Below, piece by piece: positions 56,854-64,000 of a stretch of DNA of 64,000 bases. Position 1 is the stretch's first letter, and every line of letters begins with the position of its first letter. Position numbers and translations under genes: made by a program. The DNA comes from Elusimicrobia bacterium GWA2_56_46 (GTDB lineage Bacteria > Elusimicrobiota > Elusimicrobia > Elusimicrobiales > UBA9959), in assembly GCA_001799575.1 (NCBI GenBank), contig MGTT01000016.1, positions 124,001 to 188,000 on the forward strand. Reading direction: 5' to 3'. Under the pieces are notes generated by a model. It was not told the origin of the DNA. It made no database searches and saw only the letters and a program-made list of their open reading frames with translations.

Positions 56854-59800
56854 ATGAAAACAAAAAAAATATTCTCCGTGCTTTTTATACTGGCCGCCGG
56901 TTACTGGTTACCGGTTACCGCTCTTTACGCCGGGGTGCCTAACCTCATTACCTATCAGGGACGGCTGAAAGAGAACAATCAGCCCGTGAACGGCAGCCGC
57001 AATATAGAAATATTCCTGTGCGACACGGTTACCGGCGGCTCATGCCATACTTCGAATTCGCAAAGCGTGACCGTCTCCACCGGCCTTTTCAGATCCACTT
57101 TCACCGTGCCGGGAACCGTTGACCTGTCGGCGGGAAACTGGTGGCTGGAACTCAAGGTGGAAAGCACCGTGCTTTCTCCGAGGGAACAGCTTTCAAGCGT
57201 GCCTTATTCGCTGCATTCCGCCAGCGCCGCTTATGCCAATAACCTGGCCGCCGCCGCGGGCGCCGGGGCGGTCATAGCTTCAACGCATGTGTATCTCGTA
57301 AACGGCGCCAGCCTTACCGTCTCGGGGGCTGTGAGCGCGAATATTTTCTACGGCAACGGGTCGGGCCTGACCGGCGTGACCGGGGCCAGCGGAACGGATA
57401 ATACCAAAGTGTTAAAGGCCGGCGACGTAATGAGCGGGCCGCTGCTGATCTTGTCCTCGGCGGCGATACTCGCGCCCGACACGCAGTCCATGGCATTATG
57501 GGTGTCCACCTCCGTCAGCCAGCCCATACTGGCCGTTTCGACCGCCGGCCGCGTGGGTATAGGGATCGCCCTGCCTTACGCGGATCTGCACGTCAAAGGC
57601 CCGTGGATATTAGGCGCTTCTAACGCGTTTCCCGCGTTCGGTGTCGCGGGCTGGATGAACTCGCTTCAAGGTAATTTGCTGGAAGGCGGCGGCGGCTCCT
57701 GGGCTAATCATTTTGTTTCCTACGGCGGCGGAGATATAGCGCGGTTCGGCGCAAGCGCTTCCAGTGGGGCGACGCCGGACGTTAAAGTCGTTGTAACCAA
57801 CGCGGGTAAGGTGGGTATAGCGACCGGCGCGCCCCAGGGTTTATTCCAGGTAGGATCTGACGTTTTTACGGCGTTAAGCGGCGGTAATGTCGGCATCGGG
57901 ACCGCGGCCCCCTTGTCGAAATTAGACGTTTTGAACGGCTCCATAACTATAAGGGGGGCGCAGGCCGGTCTGGTGTTCGAGGACGCGGATCGCGTCATAT
58001 CTTCGGAAACGGCGGCCGGGCTGGGCGCCGGCATACGGGTGTCCACCAATGTTTACATAGTCGGTTTCTCTTCGGCGGCGAAGTATTACGGCGACGGTTC
58101 GGCTTTGACCGGGGTCGCGGCCGGCAGCGCCCTGAACGTGACCGGGATCGTGGCGCTGTCCCACGGCGGCACCGGCGCGGATCTCTCCTCCGCCGGCGGG
58201 CCCAATCAATTCGTGCGCCAGAATTCCGCGGGCGGAGTATTCAGCGTTTCCGCCATCGCGGACGCGGATGTGCCGGACACCATCACCCTGTCCGATCTGA
58301 CGCAGGTGACGAACCGCGACCATTCCGTTCTCACCAGCACCGGCGCCAACACCCACGCGCAGCTGGACGCGCACCTGGCGCTGACCGGCGCCGCGCACGG
58401 CGCCACTGCCGCCAATACGTCCAATAAGATAGTATCGCGCGACGCTACCGGAGGTTTCTCCGCGGGCGCGATAACGGTTTCTTCTATCACCGCGACAGAC
58501 GCTTCAGGCATTTCCGCCTCGCAGGTAATGTTTGCCGGCAACGTGGCGGTATCGTCCGAAACTTCTTCCGCTTTCGGTTCCGGGATAAGGGTGTCCACTA
58601 ATGTCTACATGGTCGGATTTTCTTCCGCCGCCAGATATTACGGCGATGGTTCGGCCTTGACCGGTGTCGCCGCCGCGCTGGTGCCCGCGGCCGGAGTGCA
58701 GAACGGAATTCTGGGCGTAAATGTCGTGGCCTCGTCGGTGGGACTGTCCGGTTTTTATAACGCTCCTCCCGTGCGCGCGAATCTTGGTCTTGCCATCGGG
58801 ACGAATGTGCAGGCCTGGGACGCCGACCTCGACGATCTGGCGGACGGCTCTCTGACGGGTTCCAAGGTCGGCTCGGGCGTGCCCGCGGCGAATATCGCCG
58901 ACGGTTCATTGGGCGCGAATGTGCTGGCTTCTTCGGCGGCCGTCAACTCGGTTTACGATAACGCCATAAGCGGGGTAAGCGCGTCGAAATTAAGCGGCGA
59001 TGTGCCGGCCGGCAATCTTGGCAATGCGGTGTTAAAAGCCGGGGACACGATGACGGGGGCATTAACCATAAGCGTTCTTCCGTCGCAGCCGTCCGCTCTT
59101 GTCACCAACGGCGTCGTCATAAGCAGCGGCGGCGTCATCCAGACCACCGGTACGGGGTATGGAACCATCCCGGGGGATCCCCGCGGCTTCGGCGCGGTGG
59201 ATCTTCAGGCGATCAGAAGCGTCGCCGGCCAGGTCGCAAGCGGCCAATATTCCGCGTTGGGCGGGGGAGGATATAACACTGCCTCCGGTTTCTATTCGGC
59301 CGTGGGAGGGGGCGCCTCCAATACGGCCGGCGGCAGCTGGGCGGTTGTATCAGGCGGCACCAATAATTCGGCGGCCGGATATAAGGCCGTGATCGGAGGC
59401 GGGGATTCAAACAGCGCCTCAAATGAATATTCGGCGGCGGGCGGCGGTAAATTTAATATCGTCTCCGGCTCTAACTCGGTCGTCTCCGGCGGCGCGTACA
59501 ATGTTGCCGACGGCACGGCGGCCGTGGTCGCGGGCGGTGAGAATAACCGGGCTGGAGGCGCATATTCCGGCGCGTTGAGCGGCTCCGGCAATAAAACCGC
59601 GCAGCTGTATGCCGTGGCGGCCGGCGGTTATGGTAATAACGCCGGCGGCAAATATTCCATGATTCCCGGCGGATACCGCAACACCGCTACAGGGGACTTT
59701 TCGTTCGCCGCGGGTTATCAGTCGACAGCCGCCGCCAGCGGCGCGTTCGCCTGGAAAGATTCCGACCCGTCCGACAGCCTTCTCAATGATGTCGCGGATC

Positions 59801-61785
59801 AGGTCAGGTTCAAAGCTAAGGGCGGTTTCTGGGTGTCCACCGGCGCCGTTTACTCAGATCCGGCTTTCTTTATCGCCGGCAATAACAACGTGGGCATGGG
59901 TACGTCCGCGCCTGCGTTCAAACTGCATGTGGCCGGCCCGGGCGGGACTATCGCCGGACTCAGCACTTCCGCCAATAGCACCGACGCGGCGGTCTACGGC
60001 TGGGCCAATTCCGGGGCGACCGCCGTTAAAGGCGTTTCCACAGGAGGCGGCTACGCCGGCCGCTTCGAAGGCAATGTTTTTATCACCGACGGCGGCGCCG
60101 CCGGAACGGGGGGCAAATTGGAAGTCAAAGGGGAAACCAGCGACGCTACCAAAGCCGCGCTTAACGTGATCAATTCCGCGGGGGCGAGTCTGTTATATGT
60201 GAGAAACGACGGCAAGGTGGGCATAGGGGAGGCCAATCCAGCCCAGGCGCTGGTCGTAAACGGAGCGGTGACGGTGGGGGACACGATAGGTTTTACCACC
60301 GGCACGATCCGCTATAATACGGCGGCCGGGAACCACTTTCAGGGTTACAACGGCACAAGCTGGGTCAACTTCGATGTTTCCGGCGGAGGGTGGACTACCG
60401 CCGCCGGCGCAATTTACCCCGGCACGCTGTCCGATCTGGTCGGCATTGGAATTATTCCGGCCGGACACAAGCTGCAGGTGTATGACGATAACAGCACCCT
60501 GGGCCAGCACGGCATATATTCCCACATTTATCCTAACAGCGGCATTCCAACGACAAGCTACGGTCTTGACGGTTCAAAATCGGCCATTGCGGGACTTGCG
60601 GATTCCAACGGTGCGGATGCAAAATTTTTCGGCGTGGCCGGTTATCTGAACGGCGCCAGTCAGACCGATTCAGCGGGCGTTTTCGGCGGCGCGGATAAAG
60701 GCGCGGCGGGAATAAGCCCCGTTACATGGGGGGCGCTGGGTTACCGGGATTCCCTTTCCAAGGAATGGGCCGGTTATTTCAGAGGAGACGGCTATTTTTC
60801 GGGCAATGTCGATATTTATAACGGCGGCTCAAACGCGCTGTTAAGGATCAGCGCCGACGGGGCCGCCGGCGTAAACTCCCCCGTAGTCATTACGCAGATG
60901 AAAAACACCACCGGCAGTATTCTGCCCGGAATGACCTTGTTCTCCCTTTATGCCAACGGTTACAACAGTCCCTTTCCGGGATATCAGCCGGCCGCTCAGA
61001 TATCCGTGGTCGCCGATGCCAATACCGGGGATGTTGCGGCCGATATGCCGGGCCGGATCGAATTCGCCACCACGCCGGACGGAACCGGCGCGCCGCAAAC
61101 CCGGATGGTGATCAAAAGCTCCGGCGCGGTCGGTATCGGGATCACTAATCCCACGGCCCGGCTGGAAGTGCTGGAAACGGATACTTCCGGCGGCGCCTAT
61201 GTCCTGAAAGTGGGCACGACCTCCTCCTCTTCCTCGCTTGCCGTTTCCACCGACGGCGCGGTTTTTGTGGGCGGAGATCTGAGGGCGAGGGTATGGCAGC
61301 GTGTTTTCGCGGCCGATCTGGCAAGCAATATGAGTACTTTTGTAATCCCGGGCCTGCGCGGCAACACGGACGGCGAATATAAGCTGCTTATCCGCCTGTT
61401 TGAAGGCGCGATGGGCCTCTGTACCGTGAAGTTACAGCCGAACATGGACACAACCCTCGGGAATTACAACTCCCAGTGGTATGGCGCAACCGGCCCCGCC
61501 GCGGTCAATCACGTGGTCAATACCGGGACATTGGACAGCATACCTGTCGCCACTGTCGGAACCGCAGGTCTGATAGAGCAGGCGTCTTTAATAGAGGGGA
61601 CGTTGATCGCCCGTGGAAACCCCAAAGTTTACAGCGGCACGATGGTTTCCATTACGCAGCAGACCACAAGGCAGATCGGAGGCAGTTGGAACAACGCGGC
61701 GGAAATAACCTCCATACAGATCAATACGGACATAGCGGGTTGTCTAGGCGCCGGAACCCGCATAGAATTGTGGGCTTTCAGATAA
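56854..61785 (+). CDS. Giant fibre-like adhesin with YadA-type head repeats
   Basis: The start at MKTKKIFSV gives 1643 residues with a signal peptide ending near LPVTALYA. The N-terminus (GVPNLITYQGRLKENNQPVNGSRNIEIFLCD) is an opening common to large fibre proteins. Two near-identical modules follow (RVSTNVYIVGFSSAAKYYGDGSALTGVAA and its copy), after an earlier NIFYGNGSGLTGV. Residues about 787-970 are YadA/hemagglutinin head repeats (GQYSALGGGGYNTASGFYSAVGGGASNTAGGSWAVVSGG). The last 150 residues form a compact beta domain with cysteines (GLCTVKLQ, AGCLGAGTRIELWAF), perhaps a receptor-binding tip. It lacks a YadA membrane anchor and an S74 chaperone domain. It is probably a trimeric surface or tail-fibre-like stalk. 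Confidence 0.85.
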   Translation: MKTKKIFSVLFILAAGYWLPVTALYAGVPNLITYQGRLKENNQPVNGSRNIEIFLCDTVTGGSCHTSNSQSVTVSTGLFRSTFTVPGTVDLSAGNWWLELKVESTVLSPREQLSSVPYSLHSASAAYANNLAAAAGAGAVIASTHVYLVNGASLTVSGAVSANIFYGNGSGLTGVTGASGTDNTKVLKAGDVMSGPLLILSSAAILAPDTQSMALWVSTSVSQPILAVSTAGRVGIGIALPYADLHVKGPWILGASNAFPAFGVAGWMNSLQGNLLEGGGGSWANHFVSYGGGDIARFGASASSGATPDVKVVVTNAGKVGIATGAPQGLFQVGSDVFTALSGGNVGIGTAAPLSKLDVLNGSITIRGAQAGLVFEDADRVISSETAAGLGAGIRVSTNVYIVGFSSAAKYYGDGSALTGVAAGSALNVTGIVALSHGGTGADLSSAGGPNQFVRQNSAGGVFSVSAIADADVPDTITLSDLTQVTNRDHSVLTSTGANTHAQLDAHLALTGAAHGATAANTSNKIVSRDATGGFSAGAITVSSITATDASGISASQVMFAGNVAVSSETSSAFGSGIRVSTNVYMVGFSSAARYYGDGSALTGVAAALVPAAGVQNGILGVNVVASSVGLSGFYNAPPVRANLGLAIGTNVQAWDADLDDLADGSLTGSKVGSGVPAANIADGSLGANVLASSAAVNSVYDNAISGVSASKLSGDVPAGNLGNAVLKAGDTMTGALTISVLPSQPSALVTNGVVISSGGVIQTTGTGYGTIPGDPRGFGAVDLQAIRSVAGQVASGQYSALGGGGYNTASGFYSAVGGGASNTAGGSWAVVSGGTNNSAAGYKAVIGGGDSNSASNEYSAAGGGKFNIVSGSNSVVSGGAYNVADGTAAVVAGGENNRAGGAYSGALSGSGNKTAQLYAVAAGGYGNNAGGKYSMIPGGYRNTATGDFSFAAGYQSTAAASGAFAWKDSDPSDSLLNDVADQVRFKAKGGFWVSTGAVYSDPAFFIAGNNNVGMGTSAPAFKLHVAGPGGTIAGLSTSANSTDAAVYGWANSGATAVKGVSTGGGYAGRFEGNVFITDGGAAGTGGKLEVKGETSDATKAALNVINSAGASLLYVRNDGKVGIGEANPAQALVVNGAVTVGDTIGFTTGTIRYNTAAGNHFQGYNGTSWVNFDVSGGGWTTAAGAIYPGTLSDLVGIGIIPAGHKLQVYDDNSTLGQHGIYSHIYPNSGIPTTSYGLDGSKSAIAGLADSNGADAKFFGVAGYLNGASQTDSAGVFGGADKGAAGISPVTWGALGYRDSLSKEWAGYFRGDGYFSGNVDIYNGGSNALLRISADGAAGVNSPVVITQMKNTTGSILPGMTLFSLYANGYNSPFPGYQPAAQISVVADANTGDVAADMPGRIEFATTPDGTGAPQTRMVIKSSGAVGIGITNPTARLEVLETDTSGGAYVLKVGTTSSSSSLAVSTDGAVFVGGDLRARVWQRVFAADLASNMSTFVIPGLRGNTDGEYKLLIRLFEGAMGLCTVKLQPNMDTTLGNYNSQWYGATGPAAVNHVVNTGTLDSIPVATVGTAGLIEQASLIEGTLIARGNPKVYSGTMVSITQQTTRQIGGSWNNAAEITSIQINTDIAGCLGAGTRIELWAFR

Positions 61786-61789
61786 GAAA

Positions 61790-61930
61790 GGTACGCAGAA
61801 CCTGTCATCCCGGCGATCTGGCCGTCTGAGGGGCATAGCCCTTTGAAACGGCACCTACACAGGTATTGTTGGCCGGGATCCATTAGCAAAGATTTTTGGA
61901 TTCCCGCTAAAAGCACGCGGGAATGACGAG
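61790..61930. repeat. Dispersed-repeat-like segment with ATTCCCGC hairpin
   Basis: GTCATCCCGGC and GGCCGGGATCC face each other across about 70 bp. GGATTCCCGCTAAAAGCACGCGGGAATGACG then holds an 8-bp stem, ATTCCCGC (61900-61907) with GCGGGAAT (61917-61924). This resembles the GATTCCCGC..GCGGGAATGAC small dispersed repeats seen in many bacteria. It could also terminate the fibre transcript. Confidence 0.6.
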
Positions 61931-61940
61931 CGGAAAAGTG

Positions 61941-61959
61941 AAAGGTAACAGGTGCCTTT
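61941..61959. repeat. Palindromic repeat AAAGGTAACAGGTGCCTTT
   Basis: It is identical except for one base to the complement of 5417-5435. It lies 7 nt before the start codon of the kelch gene, as the first copy lies just before the DUF3536 start. Confidence 0.7.
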
Positions 61960-61966
61960 TGAATAT

Positions 61967-64000
61967 ATGAGTATCTGCAAACTGGTTTTTGCGGTGTTGC
62001 TGCTCGTTCCTCCGGGCGTCTTCGCGGCCGGGGCGAAGAGCGGCGGCGCCGTTGTTATAAGCGACGATATTATAGGCGCGCCGGCGGGCAGTATCGAGTT
62101 GGCGGGGGGAATTTATCGCGCGCAGGGCTTTATCGGGGCGGTGGACAGCGGTCGGCACGAGGCCGGCGCGGCGGTGGTGGAATCCGGATTTTATTCATAT
62201 CTCCTGAGCGCTCCGTCCGTCTACGGTTACTCAGGGGTTTCCACGGGGTCGATCCTCTTCAGCTGGCTGGACGCCAATCCCGCCGGCACCGATTATACGG
62301 TTTTTCTCTCCACCTACGCGGGGACTAGTCCCTACCTGACTTTCCAGAGCACTACGGCGTATGAGGCGAACTTCCCCTGGCTGGCGGCCAATACCAGCTA
62401 TTACGCCTATCTTCAGCCGAACTACATGGAAAGCGATTTTACGGGGATGGTTTCCACAACGGCTGTCACGCTGAGTTCGGCCGTGCCCGGCGTTTTCCTG
62501 TCGGTGAACGACGCCGGCCCCCGTTCGGCGCAGTTCCGTTACGCCAGTTTCGTAAATCCTGGCGGAGTGTTCAACACTCCCTGGTCCCAGGAGGCGCAGT
62601 CGGCCCTGCCCAAAACGCTTTACGGCCACGGTTCGGCTCTGTACGGCGGCTTTCTCTACGCCGGCGGCGGCCACGACGGCGTGGGTTTCAGCAGCGCCGT
62701 CTATTACGCGGCCATGAACGCGGGCGGCGCGTGGAATTCCTGGACGGCGGCCGGGTATCTGCCGTCGGCGCGTTACGGCGCCGCGCTGCTGGCCGCCAAA
62801 GGCCGGCTTTACGCGCTGGGCGGTTATAATTCCGGCGGCGCCACCGATCAGGTCTGGTCGGCCGCTATCTCTTCCACGGGAGCGCTGGGAGCCTGGCGCG
62901 CCGAAGCGCCGCTGTCCGGCGCGCGGTATATGCACGCCGCGATCCTTTACCGTGGACAGATCTACGTTTCGGGAGGCTATTCCGCCGGGGCCGATGCCGT
63001 GGTCCGCCGGGCGGCGCCGGGGGATGACGGGGTCATTTCCTCCTGGAGCGCCGAGACTTCCCTGCCGTCTCCGCGCTACGGGCACGCCATGTCGGCCTAC
63101 AACGGTTTTCTGTACTTGACCGGAGGAAAGGACGGATCCACCGTCCGGAGCACGGTCTGGACGGCGCCTGTCGGGGCCGACGGAGGGTTGGGCGCCTGGC
63201 AGACCCAAAGCTCCCTGCCGTCTCCGCGCTACGGCCATAAGACCGAGATCGTGGACGGACGGTTGATAGCGGCAGGCGGCAATAACGGTTCCTCAGCCCA
63301 GCTCCTTGTGTTCGGCTCCACCATTTCAGCGGATGGAACCACCGGCGTCTGGCAGGGATTTGACCCGCTCCAGGCGCCCCGGCAGTTCCACACACTTGAA
63401 AAGATCGGCGGCCGGCTTTGTCTGCTGGGGGGGTCGGACGGCTCGGTGTCCTACGCGAATGTTTCCGTCTCCACTTTCGCCGGTACCGAGTATCTCGCCG
63501 AAGCTGCTTCCGATTCCGGTTTCTCCACGATAGTGGGGAGTTCTTCCTGGAACCCGGATCATGCCTGGGACGCCGCCGGCCTTGTTCCGGACACCGATTA
63601 TTATTTCCGCGTAAAGGCCAGGAATTGGGCCGGGGTCGAAACTTCTTATTCCGGTTACATAGCTACCCGCACCTACGCCGCGGCGCCGGCGCTTTCCACC
63701 TGGACAGCGGTATATCAGACCAGCGCCGCCGTCAGTTGGCAGTTGAACGGCAATCCGGGCGGCGTCAGCTACTATTGCGAGATCTCAAGCTATCCCGGCT
63801 ATGTTCCGCTGACCGATTCCCTGTCTACCGGAGGGAATTACGCCGTCTTCTCCGCGCTTGTACCGGGAACCACTTTTTACGCCAGAGTGCGCGCCGTGGA
63901 CGGGCTTGCCCGGAATACGGCTTTCCTGGAGCTCCCTCCGTTCAAGACCGGATTCGACCCCGCGCTGGATACCAGCAGTCCCACGGTCGTGGACAATCAG
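61967..64000 (+). CDS. Secreted kelch-repeat and Fn3 protein (partial, runs off the window)
   Basis: A frame of 678 codons from ATG at 61967 stays open to the last base. It is missing from the ORF track because its stop is outside. Signal peptide MSICKLVFAVLLLVPPGVFAA is followed by an Fn3-like domain. Six kelch-type repeats come next: HGSALYGGFLYAGGG, RYGAALLAAKGRLYALGGY, RYMHAAILYRGQIYVSGGY, RYGHAMSAYNGFLYLTGGK, RYGHKTEIVDGRLIAAGGN and RQFHTLEKIGGRLCLLGGS. These are enough for one beta-propeller. At least two Fn3-like domains follow (DYYFRVKARNWAGVETSY, FYARVRAVDGLARNTAF). It is most likely a surface glycan-binding or adhesion protein. The end, possibly a FlgD-like domain, is not visible. 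Confidence 0.88.
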   Translation, partial: MSICKLVFAVLLLVPPGVFAAGAKSGGAVVISDDIIGAPAGSIELAGGIYRAQGFIGAVDSGRHEAGAAVVESGFYSYLLSAPSVYGYSGVSTGSILFSWLDANPAGTDYTVFLSTYAGTSPYLTFQSTTAYEANFPWLAANTSYYAYLQPNYMESDFTGMVSTTAVTLSSAVPGVFLSVNDAGPRSAQFRYASFVNPGGVFNTPWSQEAQSALPKTLYGHGSALYGGFLYAGGGHDGVGFSSAVYYAAMNAGGAWNSWTAAGYLPSARYGAALLAAKGRLYALGGYNSGGATDQVWSAAISSTGALGAWRAEAPLSGARYMHAAILYRGQIYVSGGYSAGADAVVRRAAPGDDGVISSWSAETSLPSPRYGHAMSAYNGFLYLTGGKDGSTVRSTVWTAPVGADGGLGAWQTQSSLPSPRYGHKTEIVDGRLIAAGGNNGSSAQLLVFGSTISADGTTGVWQGFDPLQAPRQFHTLEKIGGRLCLLGGSDGSVSYANVSVSTFAGTEYLAEAASDSGFSTIVGSSSWNPDHAWDAAGLVPDTDYYFRVKARNWAGVETSYSGYIATRTYAAAPALSTWTAVYQTSAAVSWQLNGNPGGVSYYCEISSYPGYVPLTDSLSTGGNYAVFSALVPGTTFYARVRAVDGLARNTAFLELPPFKTGFDPALDTSSPTVVDNQ

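Noticed and set aside
59215-59760. Possible CRISPR-like repeat region
   Set aside because: The periodicity is of codons for YadA-type head repeats within one open frame, with no identical repeats or spacers.
1-64000. tRNA or rRNA genes
   Set aside because: I saw no T-loop GGTTCRANNCC with a matching acceptor stem, and no rRNA-like blocks on either strand. A tRNAscan-SE run would settle it.

Overview
The window is about 64 kb of GC-rich bacterial DNA with roughly 47 real genes and no rRNA, tRNA, CRISPR array or intact transposase that I can see. Signal peptides, two PorV/UPF0164-type outer-membrane proteins, a DUF4912 + GH57 glycogen module and very large Fn3/YadA-head/kelch surface proteins point to a Gram-negative, heterotrophic, environmental bacterium. 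An uncultured Elusimicrobiota-like lineage fits best. That placement is inference from gene content; no marker gene was compared.

Layout. 1-5.8 kb: alpha-glucan metabolism (DUF4912 protein, GH57 branching enzyme, convergent GH57/DUF3536 hydrolase) and an eIF1/SUI1 protein. 5.8-15.8 kb: mostly minus-strand housekeeping genes (cysteine desulfidase-like enzyme, MFS carrier, FeoA-FeoB, hydroxyacid dehydrogenase, RluE-type pseudouridine synthase, YgiQ radical SAM enzyme), with RNase D on plus. 15.9-21.7 kb: outer-membrane protein, ornithine aminotransferase, MurB, MetRS. 21.7-24.7 kb: secreted M6 protease with a C-terminal sorting-like domain, followed 3 bp later by a PorV-like protein. 24.7-38 kb: glycosyltransferase, nucleoside and nucleobase carriers, signal peptidase I, NagZ-like GH3, CsgG/VWA fusion, ApbE, short asparaginase, M18 aminopeptidase, MFS carrier, RluA-type synthase. 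38-46.7 kb: small envelope proteins, a pair of inverted structured DNA elements around a broken ORF, an M1-M28-PDZ peptidase fusion, a phosphopentomutase-like enzyme and a DUF4015 glycosidase. 46.7-64 kb: pullulanase, then giant surface proteins (Fn3 protein, CARDB/PrcB-like protein, FecR protein, second PorV, 1643-residue fibre, kelch protein running off the end).

The genes suggest an organism that stores and trims glycogen or pullulan-like glucans, scavenges peptides, nucleosides and cell-wall sugars, and invests heavily in secreted surface proteins. Each of the two proteins ending in a FlgD/T9SS-like C-terminal domain lies in a neighbourhood with a PorV-like protein, suggesting (unproven) paired secretion.

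The most unusual signals are non-coding. (1) Arrays of degenerate 7-bp repeats occur at twelve or more loci with different consensus words. Three lie in frame inside genes, and several supply stop codons. (2) Two inverted copies of a structured element (about 40.24-40.38 and 40.73-40.94 kb) have conserved outer arms and completely different inner stems; they flank a low-GC frameshifted ORF. (3) A family of AAAAGG..CCTTTT palindromes is dispersed through the window. (4) Many monocistronic or divergent genes have a -10 box 6-13 nt from the start codon and no Shine-Dalgarno, which suggests leaderless mRNAs.
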